A stretch of DNA of 64,000 nt from Candidatus Thiothrix sulfatifontis (GCA_022828425.1 CP094685.1:2728001-2792000); one strand, 5' to 3'. Positions 45,899 through 55,338 are shown, numbered from the stretch's first letter. The notes: generated from the letters alone by a model not told the origin. Program-made: numbers and translations.

Positions 45899-47710
45899 AT
45901 GGACTTTCATTCTATTTGGAAAAACCTTAAAAAATCCAAAAATAACGATTTCTTGGTAACGCCTGAGTATCGGTTAAGTCATAGTGATCTTATTGAGCTT
46001 ATTAACCGCTTAGTAACGTTATTTGATGAATATAATATCTTGCCATCCAGTAGAGTTATCATCCTTACTCACAATGAAGGGGCTGCTATTGTCGGGTTTA
46101 TCGCCTCTCTATTAGATGGTGTAGTCCCTATTATGTTAACACCTGATACGCCTCATCGGCGCGTTGCTTCAATTGTCAGCTCTACAGAACCCGCTCTTGT
46201 TATCATTGATTATAGTCGCTTAGACGAAGATTGGGTAAAACAAATCCCTGCTCGCATTGTAATTCACGATTCTAATAATTACCCCCGTAAAAAGTTATTC
46301 AACTTCAGCCATAAACGCAGCGCAATGCATCATTGTGGTTTGAATTTGCCGACCGCGATACGAGAGCCTCATTTACCAAAAGTAAATGATGATTTAGCCT
46401 ATATACTGTTTACATCGGGCACTACACAAGCTCCCAGTGGAGTAATGATTTCCCGAAAAAATATTATTGCTAATTTGCAAACTATATCGCGATTATTTGA
46501 CTGCAACCCAAATGTACGACTATTTAACGATATGGTTCTAGCTCATGCTGACGGTTTGGTGCAAGGAATTTTATTGGCTATGGCTAATGCAGCAACCTTG
46601 ATTCGATCAGGTGGATTTAAAATCAGTAACCTTGAAAATTGGTTAAATCGAGTGCGCCAAGAAAAGGCTACTCATTTTATTACCGTTCCTACGATATGGT
46701 CGCTTATTGATCAATATGCGAATCATGATGATTACTTTGACTCCAGTGAATGCCTTCATTTAATCTCAGTCGCTGCAAAACTTGAGCAAGAGCTGTGGGG
46801 GCGTTTACAAAATCGATTTGGCAAAAGCATTTCCAATCAATACGGTCTAACAGAAACTGTTACCTCTGCTCTTTATTCTGGAGATTTTCATTCAGAAATG
46901 GGTGGTTTTGGTAGCATTGGAAAGCCGATTGATTGTGAAGCTCGCATTAGAAATGCCGATGATGTGGATTCTGAAATTGGTGAATTGCAATTACGCGGTG
47001 ATAATATTTTCTTAGGTTATTGGAAAAATTCTAAGCGTACAACAGAAACGTTCACACAAGATGGCTGGATGAAAACAGGGGATCTGGTGCAATCTTGTTC
47101 GGATGGTTCTTATAAAATATTAGGTCGCTTGAAAACAATTATTATGTCAGGTGGATTTTTGATTCGCCCTGAAGAAATTGATGAAGTTCTACTGACACAC
47201 CCATCAGTAATTGAGGCAGTTACTGTTTCAATGCCAGACCCTAACTTTGATGAAGTTCCTGTAACGGCGGTTGTTTTGTCAGACGAGAGAATTGATGAAG
47301 ATACTTTATTAGAATATGCGCGTTCTAACCTTGAAGCACTTAAAGTACCTAAAAGAATTATTTCTTTGGCTTCTATACCGCGAGGGGATGCGGGTAAACC
47401 TAAATTAAAAGAGCTGAGAGAAGAGCTTTTGATGATGCTTAGTCGTAAAAAAGAATACACACAAGAAAGAAATTCTCGTGATGTTTCTGGAGAGGTTTAT
47501 CAGGTTGCGGCACAGGTCTTACACATAGATCCTAAGTTACTTCAAGCAGATTCAAGCCCCGCTTCTGTTCGAAGCTGGGATAGTTTTTCCCAAATTGCGC
47601 TTATTATTGCGATGGAAAGTCATTTCTCGATCAGAATTCCGGTGGCAAAAGCTGCAAGTATCCGTAATCTTGGTGAATTGGTAACAACTGTCAAAGATTT
47701 GTTAAAATGA
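45899..47710 (+). CDS. AMP-dependent acyl/aminoacyl ligase fused to a carrier-protein domain
   Basis: The 603-residue protein has an adenylation domain (about 15-510) with the P-loop ILFTSGTTQAPSGVMIS (about 165-180), NQYGLTETVTSALYSG, MKTGDLVQ and PRGDAGKPKLKEL (catalytic Lys). It is joined to a C-terminal carrier domain (about 525-600) whose phosphopantetheine serine lies in SVRSWDSFSQIAL. It should activate a carboxylate with ATP and load it on its own carrier arm, as DltA and DltC do in two proteins. It overlaps the next gene by 4 bases. The acyl substrate is unknown. Confidence 0.87.
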   Translation: MDFHSIWKNLKKSKNNDFLVTPEYRLSHSDLIELINRLVTLFDEYNILPSSRVIILTHNEGAAIVGFIASLLDGVVPIMLTPDTPHRRVASIVSSTEPALVIIDYSRLDEDWVKQIPARIVIHDSNNYPRKKLFNFSHKRSAMHHCGLNLPTAIREPHLPKVNDDLAYILFTSGTTQAPSGVMISRKNIIANLQTISRLFDCNPNVRLFNDMVLAHADGLVQGILLAMANAATLIRSGGFKISNLENWLNRVRQEKATHFITVPTIWSLIDQYANHDDYFDSSECLHLISVAAKLEQELWGRLQNRFGKSISNQYGLTETVTSALYSGDFHSEMGGFGSIGKPIDCEARIRNADDVDSEIGELQLRGDNIFLGYWKNSKRTTETFTQDGWMKTGDLVQSCSDGSYKILGRLKTIIMSGGFLIRPEEIDEVLLTHPSVIEAVTVSMPDPNFDEVPVTAVVLSDERIDEDTLLEYARSNLEALKVPKRIISLASIPRGDAGKPKLKELREELLMMLSRKKEYTQERNSRDVSGEVYQVAAQVLHIDPKLLQADSSPASVRSWDSFSQIALIIAMESHFSIRIPVAKAASIRNLGELVTTVKDLLK

Positions 47711-48558
47711 AAATACCTCGTTTGTTAGCAATCTGGCTTGTTTCTATTGCTTTATCCGGTATTTTTATATTGGTGGTAGCTTTGTATCCGTTACCCAATA
47801 CTATTACTGACCCAACAGAGCAAGCAATACCAAAAGCGCCGATCGTTGTGATTGGATCTTCTCTGATGCGTTACGCGGTACCGGGACTAGGTTCTGGAGA
47901 CAATGGGGGAATATTGGGAGATGGGAGACCTCATGTGCGCTTGGCAGTTTCCAGCATCAGTGAAGAACAAGTACTGCGTTTACTGGAAAAACTTTTGCAC
48001 CAAGATGTGAAGCTTATATTTTTTGAAACAAATCCATTTGTTTTCGATTTTGCACATAAGAAAGATAATTCACGTCAATCTTCTTCATTATCCATTGCAG
48101 TATTAATGAAACAGAAAAGTCAGGACTTGGCTTTAAAACTCAATAAGCTACTAGGGCGCGGTTCTTCGCATGAGGTCATGACGGCGGATGATGCTAGTAG
48201 ATTGGCTAATACATTCCAAGTTAATTTAAACGAGGCAAAAAAATACCCTTTGTATTTACGACTGCCTAAGCATTCCGAAGAATTATATAAGTTGATTAAT
48301 TCTTTAAAAAGAAAAGGTGTCAAAGTGATCTTAATTGCTCCACCACGTTCAATGTGGAGTGCTCAGTTTATAGGAGATGTGGCAACAAAAAATCTGGGGT
48401 CATTTCATCAAAATTTAGCTAAACAACTTAACCTTCCATTATTTCAGCCTGATAGTTTTTGGGAAAATGAAAACTTCTGGGATAGTGCTCATATGAATAG
48501 CACAGGGCGGCAAAGATTTTTGCAAGAATTGAAAGTTTGGTGGAATACACAAAAATGA
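47707..48558 (+). CDS. Membrane-anchored SGNH/DltD-like protein
   Basis: The 283-residue protein has one N-terminal membrane helix (about 7-27) and an extracytoplasmic domain. Its VVIGSSLMRYAVPG (Ser near 59) and late DSAHMNSTGRQRF (Asp-x-x-His) are the ends of an SGNH-type catalytic set as in DltD. It lies between the ligase-carrier and MBOAT genes, overlapping both by 4 bases, exactly the company DltD keeps. It probably passes the acyl group to an envelope acceptor (inference). Confidence 0.75.
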   Translation: MKIPRLLAIWLVSIALSGIFILVVALYPLPNTITDPTEQAIPKAPIVVIGSSLMRYAVPGLGSGDNGGILGDGRPHVRLAVSSISEEQVLRLLEKLLHQDVKLIFFETNPFVFDFAHKKDNSRQSSSLSIAVLMKQKSQDLALKLNKLLGRGSSHEVMTADDASRLANTFQVNLNEAKKYPLYLRLPKHSEELYKLINSLKRKGVKVILIAPPRSMWSAQFIGDVATKNLGSFHQNLAKQLNLPLFQPDSFWENENFWDSAHMNSTGRQRFLQELKVWWNTQK

Positions 48559-49637
48559 ATCCAGAAGCACTTTTCCTGATTTTTTGCAGTCTTTTTGCTG
48601 TTTTGTTTTCTTGGTTAATTAAACGAAATACATGGGAAATCTTAGCCGTATGGAGCCTACTTTGTATAATTAGTGTATCACCCCTTTCGGCAGTTTGGTT
48701 GGTTAGCAGTAGCCTACTCGTTGCCATAATTATGTTTGTAGGAGATCGTTGGGGTGGTAAAAGTTATTTGATGTTATGTGGCGCTAGTTTGTTAACCATA
48801 TCATTGCTATTTTTTCGAGAACTTCCCCAATTTTTATGGGTTGGTGGGGCTTATTTTACACTTCGCAACTTACATATTTTATTTGATTGGTGGATGGGGA
48901 AAATTATTCGCCTTGGTGTAATTAATAATTTACGCTATCAATTATTCTTACCTACTTTAATGGCAGGGCCTATTAATCGGTTTCAAATTTTTGAGCGACA
49001 AATTGCAAGGCGTAGATGGGATGCAAGCGAATTTTTCACTGGTGCGGAGCGTTTACTGTTTGGCATTGCTCAAGTAGTTATTCTAGGTGGTTGGTTAATT
49101 AATCAAGTTGAAGCAAATATATTGGCAGGTATTTTTCAAACCCAAAATTTCTTTGTGGTCTGGATTTATTCAATCATAGATTGGATTGAGTTATATTTCG
49201 TATTTTCTGGTTATAGCAGCATTGCGCTTGGTTTGTCTTTGATGATGGGGCTACGTCTTGAGGAAAATTTCAATCGTCCTTGGTTAGCAAAGGATCTCAT
49301 TGATTTCTGGCTGCGCTGGCATATTACGCTTTCTCAATGGGTCAGAGACTATGTGTTTCAGCCTATTACTGCATTAACTCGCTCCCCAGTTATCGGATTA
49401 ATTGCTGCTATGTTGGTCATTGGTCTATGGCATGAGTCATCAGTTTATTACGTATTATGGGCTTTGTGGCAAGTTATTGGAATTATCTTAACAAGATTAG
49501 TGAAGAATATGCTCAATAAAAATCCAAAAATACATAAAAATGCAACCAAATTAGCCAAACTGTCGCCTTTTTATGTATTAGGGTGGTTATCCCTTGCCAA
49601 CCCAGTGATCGCTAAAATTTTAGGTTTACCATTATGA
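48555..49637 (+). CDS. MBOAT O-acyltransferase, DltB-like
   Basis: Starting at the ATG at 48555 (overlapping the previous stop as ATGA) the protein is 360 residues with about ten membrane segments. Family marks are LPTLMAGPINRFQIFERQI, FWLRWHITLSQWVRDYVFQP, and the catalytic histidine in IGLWHESSVYYVLWALWQ (about 295). MBOAT proteins of the DltB/AlgI type move acyl groups across the membrane from a carrier protein or CoA. Tight coupling to the ligase-carrier and DltD-like genes argues for a dedicated acylation pathway. Confidence 0.88.
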   Translation: MNPEALFLIFCSLFAVLFSWLIKRNTWEILAVWSLLCIISVSPLSAVWLVSSSLLVAIIMFVGDRWGGKSYLMLCGASLLTISLLFFRELPQFLWVGGAYFTLRNLHILFDWWMGKIIRLGVINNLRYQLFLPTLMAGPINRFQIFERQIARRRWDASEFFTGAERLLFGIAQVVILGGWLINQVEANILAGIFQTQNFFVVWIYSIIDWIELYFVFSGYSSIALGLSLMMGLRLEENFNRPWLAKDLIDFWLRWHITLSQWVRDYVFQPITALTRSPVIGLIAAMLVIGLWHESSVYYVLWALWQVIGIILTRLVKNMLNKNPKIHKNATKLAKLSPFYVLGWLSLANPVIAKILGLPL

Positions 49638-49783
49638 CGCCTCTTACCGCATTTCTTGAAAAATATCTGCCTAAGCCATTGGCATTACTGATGGCAATAA
49701 GTATTTATACGTTAACGCTGGTTGCCATCATTGTATTAATTGGTCGCAATCCTGATCCGATGAATTATCTTGATATAGGTTAA
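49634..49783 (+). CDS. 49-residue single-pass membrane peptide, DltX-like in size and context
   Basis: The ATG overlaps the MBOAT stop (ATGA). The peptide is TPLTAFLEKYLPKPLALLM, a continuous hydrophobic helix (about 17-40), and the C-terminal tail IGRNPDPMNYLDIG. Gram-positive dlt operons encode a ~50-residue membrane peptide, DltX, whose conserved C-terminus inserts into the DltB channel. Size, topology and operon position agree; sequence homology cannot be judged by eye. It is followed by BKACE after 37 bases. Confidence 0.7.
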   Translation: MTPLTAFLEKYLPKPLALLMAISIYTLTLVAIIVLIGRNPDPMNYLDIG

Positions 49784-50460
49784 TCACTGCTTAAGCAGCT
49801 TTTTTGGAAAGTTTAAATTTATGAAAGAAAAATCTGAGTTAATTATTAATCTGGCTTGCACTGGAGTCATTCCAACCAAAGAAATGACTCCTTATATACC
49901 TTTAACGACAAAGGAAATCCTTTCGGATGTAGAGCAAGCTATTAAACTTGGCGTACAGATGGTACACATTCATGCTAGGGACGAACAAAGTAAGCATACA
50001 TCAGACCCTGAACAATACGGAGAAATCATTTCAAGTATTCGAAAGTTACCGCACGGAAAAGATATGATTATTTGTGTTACTACCAGCGGACGATCAGATG
50101 CTGATTTTGCTAAACGAACTCAAGTTATTGATTTGGAAGGAGATAGAAAGCCAGATATGGCGAGTCTGACACCTGGATCGATGAATTTTATCGGTTCAGC
50201 AAGTATCAACACACCTGGAACTATACGTAGACTAGCTGCAAAGATGAAAGAGTGTGGAATAAAACCAGAACTAGAAGTTTTTGATTTAGGAATGGCTAAC
50301 TTTATACATGTTTTGGCTAAAGAGAAAATTATTACACCTCCTTTTTATGTTAATATATTACTTGGTAATATTGCTGGCGCACAGGTTGATTTAATTCAGT
50401 TGGGAGCTATTTTTGCAGCCCTACCTGATGAGTGTATTATCGGTGTAGCAGGGCTTGGGC

Positions 50461-51866
50461 CATCTCTTTATACACAAATCAGTCCTCCCCCAACTCACTA
50501 GCCATCTGAATCCCATAAATACAGTCCAGCACCCTTGAGTAGCCAAGCCAGATACTTTTAGCCCCCGGTTCGCCATCGCATTTTCTGCCCAAAAAGCCCC
50601 CCAGTTCCGCTAGATTGCGGATCACTTGATTGAGGGTAGGTATGCCATCGGGTAGTGCTTTTTTGCCGAGCCGGAAGGATACTTTCCATTCCAGCGGGTC
50701 AAACACCAGATCAGCCGGAAGTTCTGGGCAGGTACGCCCCAACCGCATCAGAAACATAATCCGCCAGGCCACCATGATGTAGAGCGCGAGGGCTTTTTCG
50801 ATGCGCTCTTTAGTGTCCAGTTGCAGTTTTTCGACGCGACAGCCGACTTTCAGGACATCAAAAAACATCTCGATTTCCCAACGCGCCCGATACCAGTCGA
50901 TGAGTTCACAGGCGGCATCGGCGGTCTCTACACAACGGTTGGTGACTAAACGCCAAATGAGGGGCGATTTTCCGGCGGGTGGGTTGATTTCTTTGGCTTG
51001 AACCAAGGTCAATAGCATTGGATGCTTACTTTTGGGACGCAGGGTATAACGTAACACCTTGATTTCTTGTACCACTTTGCGAGGCTTTTCACCCTGCTTG
51101 CGCGGTTTGGTAAAGGTGATACGAGTCAACGCCTGTTGTTGATCAATGGCATCCCACAGTTTGAGGTCATCCCCCAAGGCGCGGTTATGTTGCGCCCGTA
51201 TCAGCAGGTCAGCCGGGTAATCCAAGGCTTGCGCCCGTTTGAGTAAGTCATAAAAGTCGCTTTCACGGTCGCCCGTATAGATGAGGCGGTGTTCAGGGCA
51301 GCGTGCCGCCAGTTCGGCTACCCGTTCATACCCTTCAATCCAGCGACGGCTTTCTTTGATGCCGGGGTTGGCAAGATCCGCCGCTTTGCTCAAGCCCCGT
51401 GACCACATCCACGTATCGGTGATCCCCAATGGCAGACGGTCTGGGGTGATACACAAGGTCGGATGCAGGTACATCCCGCGTTGCTTATCGTAGGATAAAC
51501 GCCCCAAACCCTCGGTTTCCTGCCCATTGAAATCCAGTTCGGTGGTGTCTTGAATACACAGGATAATCCGCGAATCTTGCTGACGGATTCGACACTCGGT
51601 CGCTTCAAAGTGGGATGCCATCAAAGCATCATGGCTCACCGCTTCATTCCAGAAGAAACGGTACGTCGCCAAGGTGCTTGACCAACTTTGACAAGCTTTC
51701 GGGATGCTCGATTGGGGGGCTTTCAGCATCGCTTTGAGGATATGAGCGGCGCGTGTTTCGAGACGCTTGTCTCCCAAATCAAGATCGGTGAGTTCGGTAG
51801 ATGACCAGTTCATGGGTGAAAATTGCTTATCTTACATCAGTTTGGGGACTTGTGTATAAGGAGATG
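50461..51866 (-). mobile_element. IS4-type insertion sequence (copy 2), complete and clean
   Basis: The 1406-bp element has inverted ends CATCTCTTTATACACAA and, inverted, CATCTCCTTATACACAA. A 9-bp target repeat GGCTTGGGC flanks it (50452-50460 and 51867-51875), as expected for Tn5/IS50-like members of the IS4 family. It interrupts the BKACE gene. It is the reference for delimiting the two rearranged copies. Confidence 0.95.
50479..51813 (-). CDS. IS4-family transposase (Tn5-like)
   Basis: The 444-residue DDE enzyme has N-terminal ELTDLDLGDKRLETRAAHIL and SIPKACQSWSSTLATYRFFW, first D in CIQDTTELDFNGQ, second D in LIYTGDRESDFYDLL, and the Y-R-E-K-type region WYRARWEIEMFFDVLKVGC. It is complete and uninterrupted. 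Confidence 0.95.
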   Translation of the reverse strand: MNWSSTELTDLDLGDKRLETRAAHILKAMLKAPQSSIPKACQSWSSTLATYRFFWNEAVSHDALMASHFEATECRIRQQDSRIILCIQDTTELDFNGQETEGLGRLSYDKQRGMYLHPTLCITPDRLPLGITDTWMWSRGLSKAADLANPGIKESRRWIEGYERVAELAARCPEHRLIYTGDRESDFYDLLKRAQALDYPADLLIRAQHNRALGDDLKLWDAIDQQQALTRITFTKPRKQGEKPRKVVQEIKVLRYTLRPKSKHPMLLTLVQAKEINPPAGKSPLIWRLVTNRCVETADAACELIDWYRARWEIEMFFDVLKVGCRVEKLQLDTKERIEKALALYIMVAWRIMFLMRLGRTCPELPADLVFDPLEWKVSFRLGKKALPDGIPTLNQVIRNLAELGGFLGRKCDGEPGAKSIWLGYSRVLDCIYGIQMASELGED

Positions 51867-52133
51867 GGCTTGGGCGAACCCAACTCATTAGTAATGGTCT
51901 TGGCTTACTATTTGCCGATGCAGTACGTGTGGGATTGGAAGATAACATTTGGTTTGATCAGAAACGTACACAATTAGCAACCAATACGGATTTATTGACA
52001 AGAATTATACAACAAGCGACGTTATTTGAACGCCCCTTAATGGAACGTACTAAAGTAAGAGTAAAGTTAGGTATAGAAGGCTGATCTTCTACAAAGCAAA
52101 CATCACTCATGGTCATTTGTTTCTCCTAGCTTT

Positions 52134-53342
52134 GGCAATACCGTGATCGTGGTCGAGCATGACGAAGACGCGATCCGTTCCGCCGATCATGTGTTGGATA
52201 TTGGCCCCGGCGCGGGTGTGCATGGCGGCTACATTATTGCGCAAGGCACACCGGAAGAAGTGTTTGCCACGCCGGATTCGGTGACGGGGCAATTCATGTC
52301 CGGGCGGCGCAAAATCACCATGCCAAGCACAAGAACCCCGTTCAACCCCGAACGCACCATCAAACTGATTGGCGCGACCGGCAATAACCTCAACGATGTG
52401 TCGCTGGAAATTCCGCTGGGGCTGCTGACCTGCATCACCGGCGTGTCGGGGTCGGGCAAATCGACGCTGATCAACCGCACGCTGTACCCGTTTCTGGCGC
52501 GGCATCTGCACGACAGCAGCGTGGAAGTTGCCCCGGTGCGCGAAGTGTTGGGCGTGGAGCAAATCGACAAAATCATCGACATCGACCAAAGCCCGATTGG
52601 GCGTACCCCGCGTTCCAACCCCGCCACCTACACGGGCGTGTTTACCGCGATTCGGGATATGTTCGCAGCGACGCAAGAAGCGCGTTCACGTGGTTATTTG
52701 CCGGGGCGGTTTTCGTTCAACGTCAAGGGCGGACGCTGCGAAGCCTGTTCCGGCGACGGTTTGATCAAGGTCGAAATGCACTTTTTGCCGGACGTATACG
52801 TGACCTGCGAAGTGTGCGACGGCAAGCGTTACAACCGCGAAACCCTCGACATCCGCTACAAGGGCAAGAATATCAGCGAAGTGCTGGCGATGACGGTGGA
52901 AGATGCCTGCGAATTCTTCGCCGCCGTGCCGTCGATCCACACCAAGCTGCAAACGCTGATGGACGTGGGGCTGTCGTACATCACGCTGGGGCAAAATGCC
53001 ACCACGCTTTCGGGTGGCGAAGCGCAGCGCGTCAAGTTGGCGAAAGAGCTTTCCAAACGCGGCACGGGCAAGACGATTTATATTCTGGACGAGCCTACCA
53101 CGGGGCTGCATTTCCACGACGTTGACCAGTTGCTGCAAGTGCTACACCGTTTGCGTGACAGCGGCAATACCGTGGTGGTGATCGAGCATAATCTCGACGT
53201 GATCAAGACGGCGGATTGGGTGGTGGACTTGGGGCCGGAAGGTGGAAGTCGTGGGGGGCATGTGATTGCTGTGGGTACGCCGGAAGCGGTGGCGGAAACT
53301 GAGGGGTCGTTTACGGGGGAGTTTCTGAAGCGGATGTTGTGA
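52134..53342 (+). pseudogene. uvrA: uvrA 3' fragment (copy C), open for 399 codons
   Basis: The fragment matches 43996-45204 of the complete gene at constant offset 8138 with scattered substitutions and no net indel. It begins abruptly at GGCAATACCGTGATCG and ends at the stop codon. It keeps the complete second ATPase half: Walker [15 protein letters not shown], zinc finger, signature [12 protein letters not shown] and [14 protein letters not shown]. The first in-frame start would be near 52143. A truncated product with one nucleotide-binding domain could be made, but no ribosome-binding site is evident. It marks the right end of the 45205-52133 cargo. Confidence 0.92.
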
Positions 53343-53388
53343 TACAGTACCGATCATGTAAAAAATCATTGTCGTCATGAGGTTAGCC

Positions 53389-53625
53389 ATGAATACACAA
53401 ACGGTAATGGAGGGATTTTCTTCCCTTCCCCCTGATGCGCAACAGCAAGTTGCCGATTTCATTGATTTTCTGAAAGTTCGTTACCAAAAAGCCAAACCTG
53501 CAAAAAAGAAAGTTGCCCGTGCAGCGTTGGCAGAAGAGGCATTCATCGGCATGTGGCGTGAGCGTAAGGACATGCAGGATAGTAGCCAGTGGGTGCGCGA
53601 GTTACGCCGTAAGGAGTGGGGCTAA
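53389..53625 (+). CDS. DUF2281-type antitoxin
   Basis: The ATG at 53389 is preferred to one at 53377 because GAGG lies 6 bases before it. The 78-residue product has FSSLPPDAQQQVADFIDFL, then a basic linker (AKPAKKKVARAAL) and the toxin-binding tail FIGMWRERKDMQDSSQWV. It overlaps no gene; the PIN toxin starts 2 bases after its stop. It begins 46 bases after the uvrA fragment. Confidence 0.8.
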   Translation: MNTQTVMEGFSSLPPDAQQQVADFIDFLKVRYQKAKPAKKKVARAALAEEAFIGMWRERKDMQDSSQWVRELRRKEWG

Positions 53626-53627
53626 GG

Positions 53628-54023
53628 ATGGCTGAGTTGACGTTAGTTGATACGGATATTCTGATTGATGCGGCTCACAAAGATGAGATGGCGGTTACTG
53701 TATTGCAAAATATCGAATCAACATCCGGTCTTGCTGTCAGTATTGTGACCCAAATGGAATTGGTGGTCGGTTGCCGCAACAAAACTGAGCTACGCGAATT
53801 GGCCAAATTTTTGCGGCGTTTTCAGGTCATCCATTTATCGGCAAGTATTTCACAGCGGGGCTTAGAACTGTTGCAACAATACCGTTTAAGCCACGGTTTG
53901 CTGATTCCTGATGGGTTGATTGCTGCTACTGCGATAGAAGCTGCTATCCCATTGATTAGCAAGAACCAGAAGGATTACCGCTTTATTGACGGTTTGCAGC
54001 TATTGCCTTATCCACCTTGCTGA
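53628..54023 (+). CDS. PIN-domain toxin (VapC-like)
   Basis: The ATG at 53628 (AAGG immediately upstream) gives 131 residues starting AELTLVDTDILIDAAHKDE. Acidic positions follow in TQMELVVGC, PDGLIAATAIE and SKNQKDYRFIDGL. This is an Mg-dependent ribonuclease toxin of the VapC type, cognate to 53389-53625. It appears intact. Confidence 0.85.
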   Translation: MAELTLVDTDILIDAAHKDEMAVTVLQNIESTSGLAVSIVTQMELVVGCRNKTELRELAKFLRRFQVIHLSASISQRGLELLQQYRLSHGLLIPDGLIAATAIEAAIPLISKNQKDYRFIDGLQLLPYPPC

Positions 54024-54152
54024 AACGTAGCTGATCCCCATATTTCTTTTCATATCAGTCGAGATATGTTACCTATTTTCTTGTCTTATGCCATATTTGA
54101 TTGAATAATGGTCGTGGCTTTGCCGCGTTACTCATGTCTGTATGGAGAAAAT

Positions 54153-54812
54153 ATGATCGAACAAATTTCTTTCGCAACAAGTGAATTTGCAGATAATCCA
54201 GAACCGCGTTGCCCATGTCTGTTGTTACTAGACGTTTCTGGTTCAATGGGAGGACAGCCGATCACTGAACTGAATTCAGGGCTGGTGACATTTAAGGATG
54301 AACTTGCCGCTGATTCTCTCGCCATGAAGCGGGTGGAGGTTGGCATTGTGACATTTGGGCCAGTTCGGACAGAACTTCCCTTCCAAAGTACCACGACGTT
54401 TTACCCCCCATACTTGGTGGCTCAGGGTGATACTCCGATGGGAAGTGCGATTCTTCAAGGGCTTGATATGGTGAAGCAACGCAAGAGCGAATATCGAGCT
54501 AATGGCATTTCCTACTACCGTCCGTGGGTGTTCCTTATTACAGATGGTGGGCCGACTGATAACTGGCAAGCTGCCGCAGCCGCTGTTCGAGAAGGTGAAG
54601 CATCTAAATCTTTTGCATTTTTCACAATAGGCGTGAAAGGTGCGAATATGGATATTCTCAAACAAATCAGTGTTCGAGAACCATTGATGCTTGATGGATT
54701 AAGATTCCGTGAGTTGTTCTCTTGGTTGTCTACCTCGTTACGTTCGGTATCACATTCTACGCCCGGTGCAGAGGTCGCACTTCAGCCTCCAACAGGTTGG
54801 GCATCAGTGTGA
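54153..54812 (+). CDS. VWA-domain protein, TerY-like
   Basis: The ATG at 54153 (GGAG 7 bases upstream) is preferred over 54108. The 219-residue protein is a single von Willebrand A domain with an intact [18 protein letters not shown], then T in [11 protein letters not shown], and D in ITDGGPTD. TerY-type VWA proteins commonly occur with a PP2C phosphatase and a protein kinase as a signalling triad. The phosphatase follows here with a 4-base overlap; the kinase is missing because an IS composite interrupts the locus. Confidence 0.85.
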   Translation: MIEQISFATSEFADNPEPRCPCLLLLDVSGSMGGQPITELNSGLVTFKDELAADSLAMKRVEVGIVTFGPVRTELPFQSTTTFYPPYLVAQGDTPMGSAILQGLDMVKQRKSEYRANGISYYRPWVFLITDGGPTDNWQAAAAAVREGEASKSFAFFTIGVKGANMDILKQISVREPLMLDGLRFRELFSWLSTSLRSVSHSTPGAEVALQPPTGWASV

Positions 54813-55298
54813 GTTGGCGAATTGTTGCTGCATCAGCCGCAGGCACATCGCACACTGCTACAGGTGGAGAATGTCAGGATAGCTGTTTTGCCTCAATAGA
54901 ATCTGCATCGGATAAAGACTCATTACTTTACATGTTTGTTGCAGATGGGGCTGGGAGTGCAATGCGTGGCGGAAAGGGAGCCGAATTAGCCATCGAAGTC
55001 GCAGCCGAGTTTTTTACCAAACAGTATTTCTTGCCAGAATTCACTTTGCATGAGGCGTTAGCTATTGACTGTATGTTGATGATAAGACGTGCTATTGATG
55101 ATCATACTGAGAAAGAAGGGCTTCGAGCGCGTGATTATGCTTGTACTTTTTTGGGGTTGTTATCTTTCTCACAAAGTACGCTGGTAATGCAAATAGGTGA
55201 TGGTGGTGTTGTCATTGATATTGGAGATGGGTTTCATGTTCCTATCGAACCAATGTCAAGGGAATACGCTAACATGACTTACTTTGCTACCGATAACG
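54809..55298 (+). pseudogene. PP2C-family phosphatase, 3' end replaced by an IS4/IS5 composite
   Basis: GTG at 54809 overlaps the VWA stop. About 163 codons carry a metal-site motif FVADGAGSAMRGGKGAELA and MQIGDGGVVIDIGDG, the PP2C core. The reading enters the IS end at 55299 and stops soon after. The C-terminal part is not found to the right of the IS, so it is lost rather than simply interrupted. Confidence 0.8.
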
Positions 55299-55338
55299 CA
55301 TCTCTTTATACACAAATCAGTCCTCCCCCAACTCACTA

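Larger units (their letters stand above)
49821..52084 (+). pseudogene. BKACE (beta-keto acid cleavage enzyme, DUF849) interrupted by an IS4-type element
   Basis: The N-terminal 213 codons (49821-50460) and the C-terminal 69 (51876-52084) join in frame once the element and one 9-bp repeat are removed. The reading then runs GVAGLGRTQLISNGLGLLFA and on to VRVGLEDNIWFDQKRTQLAT. Visible family marks are VHIHARDE (metal-binding histidines), CVTTSGRS and FDLGM. BKACE enzymes condense a beta-keto acid with acetyl-CoA to give acetoacetate and a new acyl-CoA. As the last gene of the acylation operon it could supply the acyl unit. It is inactivated in this genome. Confidence 0.88.

Noticed and set aside
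52084..52116. Minus-strand ATG at 52114-52116 with a good AGGAG upstream, next to the uvrA fragment C junction
   Set aside because: Only about ten codons precede the antisense of the BKACE gene, so no gene remains. It may be the surviving 5' tip of a lost gene at the recombination junction, but this cannot be shown.
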